Shown here: piece after piece, positions 1-11,700 of the stretch
How positions within the stretch are numbered: position 1 is the first letter of the stretch
Layout of the letters: each line of letters begins with the position of its first letter
NCBI RefSeq assembly: GCF_954871325.1
Contig: NC_088775.1
Coordinates: forward strand, 5,505,475 to 5,569,474
From: Gordionus sp. m RMFG-2023
Taxonomy: Eukaryota > Nematomorpha > Gordioida > Chordodea > Parachordodidae
Length of the DNA: 64,000 nucleotides
Direction: 5' to 3'
Notes under the pieces: model-generated
Told to the model about the DNA's origin: nothing
The model's database searches: none
Seen by the model: the letters and a program-made list of their open reading frames with translations, nothing else
Program-made: the position numbers and the translations under genes

Positions 1-1
1 A

Positions 2-127
2 ATGGAAAATAAAGGTAATTGCAAAGAAGGAAAAATTAGAATACCAAAACCGGGAGGTGATTTTTATACGTATATGAAAGTATGGAAAGCAAAAGAGATT
101 TTGGTATTTACCAGACTTTCAACTTGA
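2..127 (+). CDS. Possible 3' end of a coding exon entering from the left edge
   Basis: An open frame of 41 codons begins at the window edge and stops with TGA at 125-127. It is moderately charged (KEGKIRIPKPGGDFYTYMK) with no motif I recognise. It may be the end of an exon whose start lies outside the window, or a remnant. Nothing nearby supports a full gene. Low confidence. Confidence 0.15.
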   Translation: MENKGNCKEGKIRIPKPGGDFYTYMKVWKAKEILVFTRLST

Positions 128-1226
128 CAATAAATCCCATATTACTCTATTTGCCTCTGCATAAATGGTATCTACTACCCAAGAATCATCTCAAACACCA
201 TTCCTTGGAAAAAGTAAAATGATACGTCTATAAAAATAACATAAAAACGCCGAATTTAGTTTCTAGCCCACATAATAAAGAACTCTAATCACAATCTAGT
301 ACATGATGCCAAAATGGCTCTCTACATACAAAGGGAAACAGTAAGTACAGATACTATGGTATTATAAAACTATAAAGGATGTATCTGTATGGAATTAAAT
401 ATCAATATGAAACAATTTATAAAACTAAATAACTGTAAGAAATCTATCAAAAAACTATTTTGTATCAAAGAGAGATACTTCAAGTGAAAGCTCACTATCC
501 AAAATTTTTTCGCTAAATCAAATAACATATTATTATCAAATGCATCTCTAGTAAATTTTACAAACTAAATCGAATTTTATAAAGATAAGGAATTAAATTG
601 AAGTGAAATATTAAATTCTAAATTTCCACGGTATTAATTTCTTAATTTTTCATGGTAATTAATAAATCCTTCAAAATATAAAGTAATCATATACAGAAAA
701 TTTTCTCAAGACAGGTTTGGAATCAACTAGCACTTACACAAAAATAACTTAAAATTACCCCCCCCCCCCCATCCCTAAAGTAATTAAATTATACTGTATA
801 GGCCTATAGATGTTTAATAAACATATTTCGAGATGTTGCGCATAAAAGTATGTACGGCTTGTCCACAAACGTGTAAAGGGCTCCTCGTATTTTATTTTTT
901 ACGCAAATTAAATTAGCTCCAATTAGATAGAAATGAGAAATACCTAGCGTAGCTTTGTTGAACCTTCAAAGCCAGAAGACAAAAGCGTATATATTACATA
1001 TCAGGTTAATCAATTTTGAAAATGGCTGCCAAATGAGTGACGTTTTTATAACATTATAAAATTGAGCATTGAGTAGTCTATCATAATATAATTCGATGGT
1101 TACATTCAACCTTATTAGAGGGTTTAAATTCTAATAAATCCATGCGTACCTAACAGTTTTTCAGATTTGGTCGAGTGTTTAAATTGATATTAGATATTCA
1201 CACATTTCTCCTTTGAACTAGTTTAA
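128..1226. other. Intergenic stretch, no gene seen
   Basis: AT-rich spacer with a run of ten or more C residues near 759-770. I see no open frame with coding character and no clear repeat in it. The last part presumably holds the promoter of the methyltransferase gene starting at 1227, but no specific element can be named. Confidence 0.5.
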
Positions 1227-2183
1227 ATGGTAGAAAACGAAAAACATTTAATTGATCAGGCACTTAATTTTGAAAAAAAACATGTTCACAAAGTAACAAA
1301 AATATATAATATAATATTAAGATTAATTCAAATAGGTATATCATAAAATTGCCCACCATTTTGATCACACAAGATACAAGGCTTGGCCGAAGATTGTAAC
1401 CTTTTTAAAAAATTTATCCCCATATTCCTTAATATTAGATATTGGTAGTGGAAATGGGAAATATTTGCATAAAAGTATAATAGAAATACTATATTCTATA
1501 ATGATATAATTTTAGATGAAGACATATTTATGGTTTGTTTAGACAGATGTTCTGAATTGAATATAATTGCTAGAAATAAAGGTGGTGAAGTTATAGATGG
1601 TGATATACTTTCACTCCCTTTTAAATATGAACTATTTGATCATTGCATATGTATTGCAGTACTCCATCATTTATCAACCAAAGTTTTTAATATAGTTATG
1701 ACCTTATCATAATAATTTAAATATTTTCTAAAGGCACGCAGAATATCAGCTTTACAAGATATAATCAAAGTACTAAAAATTGATGGAACTCTCTTGATTT
1801 ATGTATGGGCATTTGAGCAAGAAAATTTTAATAAAGATCGAATCCAGGATTTACAAAAGAATGATATAATAAATATTCATGAGATATCAGTTGACAATAG
1901 TACAATTGATGAACCACCATCAAACTTAAATATCCATAAAAATAGAACTCAATTTTTAGACAAAGATTTATTAGTACCCTGGAATTTAAATAATAAATGT
2001 TTGCCAAATGAGGGACAGAAAATAGATGAAAATATTTATTATAGATTTTATCATGTTTTTACCCAAAATGAGATGCAATCCTTATTGTCAAATATTAATA
2101 ACATTCAGATAATCGAATCATATTATGATAAAGGAAATTGGGCCTTTATTATTAAAAAAATAAAATTAAATAACAAATTGTGA
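1227..2183 (+). CDS. tRNA wobble-uridine carboxymethyl methyltransferase, Trm9/ALKBH8-C family (4 exons, complete)
   Basis: Exons: 1227-1292, 1336-1474, 1516-1682, 1734-2183 (273 aa, TGA stop). All junctions are GT-AG and in phase; the introns are only 43, 41 and 51 nt. Family: SAM-dependent methylation of cm5U34 to mcm5U34 in tRNA anticodons, acting with Trm112. Visible: the N-terminal signature with [20 protein letters not shown] (about residues 19-38), SAM-binding motif [12 protein letters not shown], the acidic-loop region VCLDRC, the motif around [28 protein letters not shown], then the C-terminal hallmarks [21 protein letters not shown] and [14 protein letters not shown]. The protein is stand-alone, without the AlkB and RRM domains of vertebrate ALKBH8, so it resembles yeast Trm9 or animal TRMT9B. 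ATG 1227 is the first Met in frame and fits the family start. Orthology within Trm9/ALKBH8/TRMT9B is not settled; the family call is firm. Confidence 0.93.
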
Positions 2184-2738
2184 TAATTTGATTTTATATA
2201 AATTATACAAGAAAAAGAGAAAAGGCTACATGATTTGCATCTTGCCAATTAATGAAAGCATTTAAATTTAATACTTTCATATCATTCCCAAAAGCTAAAT
2301 CAACTATTTCAAATTAAACATTTTAAAATATTTTTATGGCCATAAAGTTAAATCTAAATGTCCATAAACAGATGGGATCAGGATACTAAACCATAAACAG
2401 ATCTATTCAAAAAGAGAAGCAGGTGATGCAGTAGCCCTGGGTTGCCAAAATTAGACTAATAAAGGGGCTGCAAAATTTTGATTCTTCTGTTCTTATTTTA
2501 TTGATTTTATTTCTCTTTTTGCTGCTTTTAATTTTCCTCCTTTTTTTTACTAATTTTTATTAGGGTTTCATTTACTTAAGTTATTACTGATTTTTGAAGC
2601 TTAAATTTATTAAAATTGAATTCTTTGTTATGATCAAAAATTTTAATTATATTCATAAAAAATAGAGCTGTGCTGACAAATCTTTCGCTAATTATTTTTT
2701 GATATTACCATAAATATAAACCAATCCTATATTTATAT

Positions 2739-2982
2739 CAGAGAACTGCAGAGGTAATCATTTTTTAAAAATTTTTTTCAATCCAGCTTGGCCAAGGTTT
2801 TATAATTTCAGGCCAAGCCTGGGTTGGATTTTTTTTTAAATATAATTTTTATAACTAATATTGACGATTTAAAATGTATGGTTCAGCCTGGGTTCGGCCC
2901 CGGTATTTAAAAAAAGTTAAAATATGGGTCAGCTCATGTACTTGAGCAAGACCAGGCTTAGGGATGAGCCTGCATGTCTTTG
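2739..2982. mobile_element. Non-autonomous hAT-type element, GGCCCG-rich family, copy 1
   Basis: The element begins CAGAGAACTGCAGAGG and ends TGCATGTCTTTG, forming imperfect inverted termini. It is flanked by a perfect 8-bp direct repeat ATTTATAT (2731-2738 and 2983-2990). An 8-bp target duplication is the hAT hallmark. The interior has repeated GGCC/CCAGGC-type subterminal motifs like the larger copy at 32896-33891. Length 244 bp, no coding capacity. Confidence 0.75.
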
Positions 2983-3127
2983 ATTTATATTGATTTTTAT
3001 ATACCTTTGAACCAGTGTCCTAAGATCATAAATACAACTAAATTTTACAAATGATTAATTGTTCGTTTTTTTATTCTCCAAAAATTAATCATCTTTTTTA
3101 AAATATAGGTAATGCTTATGGCTCAAT

Positions 3128-3245
3128 GTATTGTTAAATGCCTTGATTTAGCCAATTTTTGAAAATGGCAAAAATAAGATTTAGGCCAAAATATTATAAC
3201 CTATACCTGGAAATTTTGACAATAGATGTCCGATTCTACCATCTG
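3128..3245. mobile_element. Decayed copy of the palindromic hAT-type MITE
   Basis: GTATTGTTAAATGCC at the left, then CAATTTTTGAAAATGGC and, further in, GACAATAGATGTCCGATTC match the consensus of the roughly 225-bp family (best copies 9817-10041 and 10615-10837). The right part is not contiguous; similar sequence occurs near 3385-3475. Confidence 0.4.
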
Positions 3246-4706
3246 TGCAGACACTTACACAGGAATTCACTATGAGTGGATAATTATATTTAAATAAAAA
3301 TATTCTATGTGTTATTTAAGAATATCCTAAGTTTCAGAAATTTATTAGGATTAGTGGGGTGCCCCCCTGCCTTTTCCCAACATGCCTGCATCGGCAAAAT
3401 CTCCAAGCTTTGGTAAAAAAAAGTTTGCTAAAATCTTTAGCCCTTTTATTAAACTGGTTAAACCATGCTGCCGTTTTAGATTAACCAAATCTTTTAAAAT
3501 AATTGGATTTTTTTTAAAAACATTATTTCAAATTAATTAAATTTTGGTTCCTTCAACTAATTTATTATCATTAAGTTATATATAAAATAAAAATTTTTTT
3601 AAAAAATTCTACAATCATAAAATAAGCAGAAATAGACTAATATCATTTTCGTTTTTTCAAAATATGGGCCCAATCCTCTATTTTTTTATTTATCAACTGA
3701 TTAATTGATATAATTAAAATCCAGATTTGCCTGGATTTTTAAATCATATCTTTTTTTTGGCTCAGGACTCTGACTTAATTTTTTGGAGGGGTAGAAACAT
3801 TTTCAAGTGATGTATCTTTAATGTTTTTATTATCATAATTACTCATAAAAAAATAATATTTATTTAAAATTCTAATAATTATGCCCTCCCTATGTCTATA
3901 TTGAATGCTAATTTTAGAATTTTATTATATGCTCCTCATAATTGATACGTTAGATCTAATACATCACTCCTTATATGCTTATTTAATGAGATTTGTAAGT
4001 TTATATAAAAACTTCTTGATTGGTTTTAAAAAACGGATTAATCGAACCTAATTAAATATATTTATAATTGGGAAATTCCTCTTACTCAAAAATAATATAG
4101 TAAGTAGTATATAAGAATTTAATTAAAATATATCGCCCATTAAATTTTGTTCTTAAAATAATTTATACGTAAATTTAAATTCATTCACATATTTAAAAAA
4201 GATACCAACTAAATGATAATAAATAATCTGTCAGCCTATAGATTCCAAAGCGTATGCTCCTGGCAGTGATTTAGAAATTTATAATTTTATGGGTTGCCCT
4301 TATCTATTCATGGCATGTTAGGAAACATAGCTATACTCACTATTTTAAACATTAAAATGAAACAGCTTTGTAACAGTAATAATCGTGATAGATTGAATCA
4401 AAACTTTTTATTACGGATAAAATTTGTGTTAATAAAATAAAAACACCTGAATGTTTTTGATATATGGATAGAATTAATTCAGTAAGATAATATTTCATCG
4501 CTAATTTTTTTATTCTGTATCATTGGCTAGGATATTATGGTATAGTGGATCCTTTGAGATGTTAGGATTTGGATTACATTTCATATTTATCCCCCGGTTT
4601 GGCCCATTGTTTAACTTTCTTTCATATGTTTATTGACTGAGATGTACATACAATTTTAACCTCGTTTCATAAATTATTGGTTTACCAATGCGCATAATCT
4701 TTCTCA

Positions 4707-5033
4707 ATGAAGTGGTTATTTGTTACCTTGAATCGAATTAAAGTTAGGAATACTACGAAATATGATAACATTTATAGTTGCCACACAAAATATAATGATC
4801 CATTAACATGGAAGAACGGAGAGCCATATTGCAAGAATATAGTCAAATTAATTTCCAGATATCTTTCCAATGATTATGATTCTTATTCTTTAATACCTTA
4901 TAACCATTATTTCAAGTTTAATCTAATGTTTCGGCAATTTTATTTGATCTCAAGAAGTTCTCGACACTGGCAAATATTCATTCAAGAGTATTGCATAAAT
5001 ACGACAATATATAAAAAAATTATATACGTGTAA
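4707..5033 (+). CDS. Hypothetical open frame, 108 codons
   Basis: An uninterrupted frame from ATG 4707 to the stop at 5031-5033. The composition is Tyr/Asn/Ile-rich and basic with some aromatic clustering (WKNGEPYC; SRSSRHWQIF). No domain, signal peptide or membrane segment is evident. In DNA this AT-rich a 108-codon open frame is longer than most chance frames, but no splice partners were found and codon use is not clearly coding. It could be a lone exon, a remnant or chance. Confidence 0.25.
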   Translation: MKWLFVTLNRIKVRNTTKYDNIYSCHTKYNDPLTWKNGEPYCKNIVKLISRYLSNDYDSYSLIPYNHYFKFNLMFRQFYLISRSSRHWQIFIQEYCINTTIYKKIIYV

Positions 5034-5985
5034 GTCAAATAAATTGGATTTCCAAAATTTACCAGGAGAATGGCAAGTTACAGTTACTAGCGCTACATTT
5101 TTCTGTTGCAGTAAATCGCCTAAGGCATATTAGATATATTAAATCATAAAGGTTCAAGATGGAAGTATCTAAATTTGAAATTATATTAATCTTAGCTAAG
5201 TATGAAGTCTATTATTATTCCGTAAATGCTTAAAAAAGAAAAAAAATATTTTTTGAGACAAATTTGTATAAAACATAAATAACATGTTAATATAGTCTTT
5301 CGGTTATCATTATTTTGTTTAGAAACATATTTAATGTTTGGCATAATTATGCTGGTAGATAATGTTCAAAACAACAGTAAATTAATTATTCAATTGTAGT
5401 TATAATAGATAAGTGCTCATGATTATATATACTGGCTGTAGCTTGTTACATGTCCTATGTTAAGAATTGATTTCTGTAATTTTTTTGTATTTTCGCAATA
5501 ATGTATCAATATTAAGTCGTGTATCAAAGTCATTATATGAAATTTTTAAATTGAATGTAACTTTTTTAATTTGTAAATTTGAAAGAATCATGTAATGTGA
5601 TAGAAAGTATTTTTCCTATCTATTAGCCTACAAAAATTTGCATCGACACACTCCTATAATATAATCCTAAGATTATAATTAGAATATTTCCCTTATAATA
5701 ACAATCTATATTGTAATTGTATTTCACTTTCTAAATTTTGATAATTTTCAAAAAAATAGTGTTTTGATCGATGCCTACATCAACTTAAGGGCGACCTTTA
5801 ATCGGACAATAAATTATTATAGGCGAATTAGTTTTTTAAGAATCATTGTTTAAAATTATATTCGAATAGTATTTGTTATTCGATTTTAAAATTATAATAA
5901 CCCAATAAAATCAATTCCTTTTTGAATCCTAATTTTATTTATAATCTCTATTTAATATTTAAAAAATGGGCGGAATTTTTTAGGT

Positions 5986-6270
5986 CACTTTTACAGAACA
6001 ATAGGCTGTTAAAAAGGTTTAGATTATCTTATAAATCCAAATATGGCTGTACTGGCTATAACGATAATTCAGGAGAGAATGATCTTTTTTAACGATATTT
6101 TAAACATTTGTCAAGTGCATATATAGCATGGCAGATAGGAACCAACTTTTATAGAACAATAGGTTGTTAAGCATCCTTTTAATTATGGCTGTACTGGCTA
6201 ATAACGCAGGAGAAAATGATCGTTATTAACCATAATTTAAACATTTGTCTAGCATAGCAGATAGGAACCA
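5986..6270. repeat. Direct tandem duplication, about 130-160 bp unit
   Basis: Two adjacent copies (5986-6144 and 6145-6270) share ACTTTTA.AGAACAATAGG, TATGGCTGTACTGGCTA, AGGAGA.AATGATC, TTTAAACATTTGTC and GCAGATAGGAACCA in the same order. The second unit is shorter by small deletions. Not coding. Confidence 0.8.
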
Positions 6271-7156
6271 TGGACAATTTATCATATACGAAGTGGGTTA
6301 TTGTTGTTAGGCATAAATGAATGATAAAAATGGGGAAATTTAACATAATTTTTTTTTTTTTAAAATACTAAAGAAATCCCACCCCCTTTCTATAACCTCA
6401 ATTGCCGCGTTTTCCTCAAGAGTTCGTAAAGATAAATAACTATAATTTATTGACGAAGTCGTGTCTGACCTCACTCCTTATAGGTGCTCCGAAATCGATT
6501 AGTATTTAAATTCAGGGATGCGAACGAAAAATTTGTGAAAGGGTTTTGAGAGTATGAAAAAAAATATTAACACAATATTATTAAAAATAATTTTTATTTT
6601 TTAAAAAAATGTCTTAATCAATCAAACTAATGTATTTTAAATGAGAAAAAGGCACCGTTGACCTAACCCAGAACCATTAGATAGCAGTAGAATCACTAGG
6701 GGCTCGAGCTGAAATTTAAAAATCCCCCTCAAAATTTTGAAATTTTTTTTATACCACTAAAAAAAGAAGGTAATTTAGGTTAGCGTTAGCTAAAAAATAG
6801 CTAATTTTGAAAATAATTAAAAAAAATTTTTTTGGAATCCTCTGAGATGTAATAGCTATTGAGACCCCTGCTAGATAGGGTATATAGTTCTTAATATATG
6901 AAAGATTTTTCTTCCCAGAATTTCTAAATATTTTCATCTTTATTTATTCCTTTGACCTGTGAGAGCTTTTCAATTAAAGATATTCATTTTCTGATAATTT
7001 TTTTTCTTTTCTCTTTTCTAAAAGTAAATTTTCAAAATTACCAACTATTATCTTTATTATTATTATATTATCATTAACCAGTTATCGAATTTTATTATTT
7101 TTTTCATGAATTATTTTTAATAAAATACTTTTATTTTTTTTGATAATACCTTGAAT

Positions 7157-7375
7157 TAGTGTTTGTGTTGTTAAATGACTCGTTTAGAGCTGATTTTTGA
7201 TAACGGCTATCTCAAAATTTTATCCAAAAAAATATGCCAGCCTGAAGATTTTGTTCATAAAAGTCACAAAGGACAGATATATATTAGCGAAATCTCGAAT
7301 CTTAAGCACTTTGGTTATAATTTTGATCTGGTCATTTTTTAAAAATCGATCCAAATGTGGGGCTTTTTAACACTA
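7157..7375. mobile_element. Decayed copy of the palindromic hAT-type MITE
   Basis: The left end TAGTGTTTGTGTTGTTAAAT and the right end GGGGCTTTTTAACACTA frame an interior with AGCCTGAAGATTTTG and ATATATATTAGCGAAATC, matching the family consensus at about 219 bp. Diverged, probably an old copy. Confidence 0.6.
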
Positions 7376-8059
7376 CTAGATGTTGGCCTATTTGGTGATA
7401 CCTGATTTAAATCAATTGTAAAATATTCGCAATAAGAATAACTTAAAAATCTAACCTATCCATTTTGTTTTTGCAAGCTCAGACTCGTTTTCCTTATTCT
7501 GAATCTACAATACGAGGTGCGGTTGGCGATATTAGATATTTCAGCAGACATGGAATAAATATTATTATAATTTTTTTAAAACCGACAGTGGTTTGAAAAA
7601 CAGTTATTTCTCCCCCTATACATAACATTCTTATTTTTTAAAAAAATTTATCCAATAAATTTATAAAAATATTATTCAGGAATCAAAATAAGGGTAAGAA
7701 TCGGGCCTTGGTTTGAGGAAAGGTTCAGGTTCACGTTATTTGTTATTTAATTTTACGAATATTATTATTTACAATTCATAACATCTAATTTTTTTTATTT
7801 TTCAAACAAAATTTTCGTGTATCAAATATCAATGCACTTTTTTTATTTATTTATTTGCTTGACATTTCCTTGGGGCGGAGCTTGTAATTTTGTTACATTA
7901 TTTTTATTAGCATATTTGAAACATAGCTAAAATATTTTATTTTTTATATATGTCTATCATTTCACATAAGAATATACAAAACATTTCCAATTTAATATTT
8001 TAAAATAGATATTGCTTAATAATAAGAAAAAAAATTTACAGGAATTTCATATTAAAAAT

Positions 8060-8672
8060 TTTTTTTTTTAAAAATTAATAAAATTTAAGCTACCTTTTTT
8101 TATGATAAAAAATAAATAAAATAATTGTCAGAAAATTGCATCATCCTAAAAAAATTTATTTTTTAAAAAACGAATTTCATATAAAATAAGAAAAATGACC
8201 GATTTTTTTTAGCAATTATTATGATATATAACCCCCCTTTATTTAAAATTAAAAAGAATATGTAATTGACCCGTCAAAATTTACTAACTAACTGGTAGAA
8301 AAATAAATAGATTATTTACATAACACGCTATCTCAACGAACTATCAAATATTTATATATACAAAAATTTTTTTTTAAATAATAAAATTTAAGCTACTTTT
8401 TTTTATGATAAAAAATAAAAATAAAATAATTGTCTGAAATTGCATCATCCTAAAAAATTTATTTTTTAAAAAAACGCATTTCATATAAAATAAGAAAAAT
8501 GACCGAATTTAAGCAATTATGATATATAACCACCCTTTATTTAAATTAAAAAGAATATGTAATTGACCCAAAATTTACTAACTAACTGGTAGAAAAATAA
8601 ATAGATCATTTACATAACACGCTATCTCAAACGAACTATCAAATATTTATATATACAAAAAAATTTTTTTTC
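8060..8672. repeat. Direct tandem duplication with 303-bp period, just upstream of the transporter
   Basis: Two copies (about 8060-8362 and 8363-8672) are nearly identical: AAATTTAAGCTAC at 8081 and 8384, then AATTGCATCATCCTAAAAAA, AAATGACCGA and TAACTAACTGGTAGAAAAA, ending TATTTATATATACAAAAA. They differ by small indels in homopolymers, so the duplication is recent. The array ends about 110 bp before the transporter start codon, so it occupies the probable promoter region. Confidence 0.88.
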
Positions 8673-8783
8673 TTTCTTAAACTGATAAATAATAATTAAA
8701 AAGCGAAAATAATATTCAGGGACATAATTTAAAGATAAAATATTTTCGAAAATTTTTTGTATTATACCAAAAATTACAAACAA

Positions 8784-11700
8784 ATGGCTCGGAAGGAGAT
8801 GGTAATTTGTAACAAAAATTCTGGGATAAGGAGAAAAACGAATTCGTCTGGAGAAAAAACGGATAATTGTGACTCCCGTTGTGTCGACATATTATTTCGT
8901 AAGAAGGGAATTGATTCTGGAAAGTTATGCGACACCAAATTGTCCAGATGCCTAAACCTATTTGATCTCACTGCGTTAGGTAACACTTTTTTTTAATTTC
9001 AAATTTCTAACATCATATTATAAAAATAATTCAAAAACAAATTTCTTATATACTCACAAAAACAATATTTCGATTTTATTTTTATAGTAAAATAGATTGT
9101 GGATTATTTTATATTTTTCGGAAAATTAATCAAGAGATTAATTAAAATTCTAAAAGTAGGCGTTACCTGCACAATTCACCCGAGGTCTTAAAATACTTAA
9201 AAATTTCTACTATCATGAATTTTTATAATTTAGATGTATTTTTTTTAATATTACATTTAAAAAATCATTTGAGGTCATTTTAAATCGTAATTATTCAAAA
9301 AAAAAATTCATATTGGCTAAATAACACAAACTATGAATTCTTGAAATACGTTATAAATAATTACACAATATATTGCTTAAAATATATTCTAACTGACATT
9401 ATTATGACTAGTAATGAAGGCCATTTTCTGGTCTTTGGTTCAAACTGGACCGATGCATTCAGACCCGACCGGGCTACGGTTTTAAAAAAAGATTGATCCA
9501 GACCTTAGTTCCAAATAAAAGGAATGCTTCCATGAACCGTCTTTTTTATTTATTTTGCTATTCTTAAAAATATTTTCGTTTTTTTACTTAATTTAATTTC
9601 TTGATTATTGGGACTATAAGTAAAATGCTTCTTTTTGATACACTTAAGGTTTTTTTTTTCATATTGCAAAATAACTAAAAAAAATTCACAAAAACTAAAA
9701 TAACTTCTCTATAAAAATAACATAAAATAAAATATTCATTTAATTTTAACACAGATGTGATTTCAATTTTAAATAATTTTTTCCTATATTTCCTCTTAAG
9801 TTTTGAGTATCGAACCTAACGTTGTTCAACGGCTCGTTTTGCGCCTATTTTAAAAAAAAGCTAATTCAATATTTTAGCCAGAAAAATATTGCCTAAGCCT
9901 CAGGATTTCGACAATATATGTCTGGACCTTTGTTCCTTCTAAAAGCAATATCTTCAGGCTTGGGTAATATTATTTTATGGATAAAGTATTGAGTTAACCG
10001 TTTTTAAAAATTGCCCCAAAACGAGCCGGTTAACAACACTAATCGAACATAATGATTTGATTTAAAAAGTAAATATCATCAATATTCCCAATTTTTGATT
10101 CCCAAATTGATAGTCAAATTGAAAAGCAATGATAATATTTCCTCTTATTTTTTAGTAATTTTTGTTTAAAAAAAATACTCAACGTAAATACAAGTGTTTA
10201 TCCATAGCACCTAATGTTAATTTCAAATTTACTTATTTTTTTAGAGGAAATATATAAGCGAGATTTACAATTTTTAGGGATTTGGTAACGGGAACCGATG
10301 GCGATATCCTATTCAACTTGCAATGATATTTTTTTCTCTCTTCTTTTTATTCTTTCAAAATAAATTAGAAACATAAAAAATCCACGAATAAACCAAGTGA
10401 TCTTTACAAACTCTTTTAAATGTATTAAGAAATCTAATCAATCAGCTCTTTCGAAATTAATAAAAATAAATTATTTTATCAAATAAAATATATGATACCT
10501 AATTTTATGGTAATTAGCATGAAGGACATATATAATTAAGTTATCCTAATAAAAACTGATAAATCAATTAATTTTACACTCTCAAAAGCCTTATCAACAA
10601 ATTATTGTTATGGTTAGTGTTGTTAAAAGGCTCGTTTTGAACCGATTTTTAAAAACGGCTAACTCAATATTTTACCCAGAAAAATATTGCCTAAGCCTCA
10701 AGATTTTAATAATATATGTCTAGACCTTTGTTCCTTCTATTAACAAAATCTTCAGGCATGGGTAATATTTTTCTGGATGAAGTATTGAGTTAGCCGTTTA
10801 TAGAAATATGCTCAAAATGAGCCGTTTAACAACACTAGTTAGGGTAATGACTATCCCTATTGTAATAAGTAAAATTTTGAAACATAATGGTATTGTATAT
10901 CATAATTGTTCATCTATTACATTAAAATTCAAATATGATAATATTTTATGAACCATTAACATTCAGAATCCTTAAAATTAATTGAAAAAATATAGCTTCA
11001 ATCTATGTCAGCATTTAGGTTAGACAAATCTGTCAACTGCTCCATCAAGACATTCAATCTGCCTAATCAGAAATTATTTACCCAGAAAAAAAAATATGTT
11101 CCATTATATTTTTAATTAAGCCTTTTATATTAATCTTTTTGATGTGTTTTTGCGTCCCCTTTTTTTGCTAATTTTTGATATTATTTCCCCCCCCCCTCTC
11201 CTCTAAGAATTTTGACATGTAGGGGCATCAGATAACCAAAAATTGAAACAATCTCATGATCTTCTTCCCTTATACTTTAATAAATCGATATATATTATTT
11301 AATTAATTTGTTCCTTATAAGCAAAAATTTCAACATTTTTAAATAGTAAAAAAAAAGAAAAGAAGTCGAATTAAAATTATAAAAAAAAATACTTACCGAA
11401 TAATAATGATATAATGAATAAAGTTGGTTAGTATTGTTAAACGGCTCAATTTGAGCCTATATTCCCCAAGCCTCAAGATTTTGCTAATGGATGTTCAAAC
11501 CTTTTGTCCCATCTACGACCCAGATAAAATACTGAGTTAGCCTTTTGTATTTTTGGGAAGAAGATCCATCTTTTCCATTATATTCTAGATTCATAATCTT
11601 TATTTAAATTGTGAAATTCCCCCCCCCCCCCCCCCCCATTTAGTATTAATAATATTTCTTTTATTGTTCATATATATATAAAAAAACACAGGAATAGGCA

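Larger units (their letters stand above)
2184..4706. other. Intergenic repeat-bearing spacer
   Basis: No gene seen. It holds one complete small hAT-type element (2739-2982) and a decayed copy of the palindromic MITE (about 3128-3245), both listed separately. A piece around 3385-3475 with CTGCATCGGCAAAATCTCC resembles the MITE interior and may be the displaced other half of that copy. The rest is homopolymer-rich AT sequence. Confidence 0.5.
5034..8059. other. Intergenic spacer with a tandem duplication and a decayed MITE
   Basis: No gene seen. It contains the direct duplication at 5986-6270 and a decayed palindromic MITE at about 7157-7375, listed separately. The minus-strand frame at 6749-6937 is hydrophobic by virtue of AT richness and has no supporting features. 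Confidence 0.5.
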
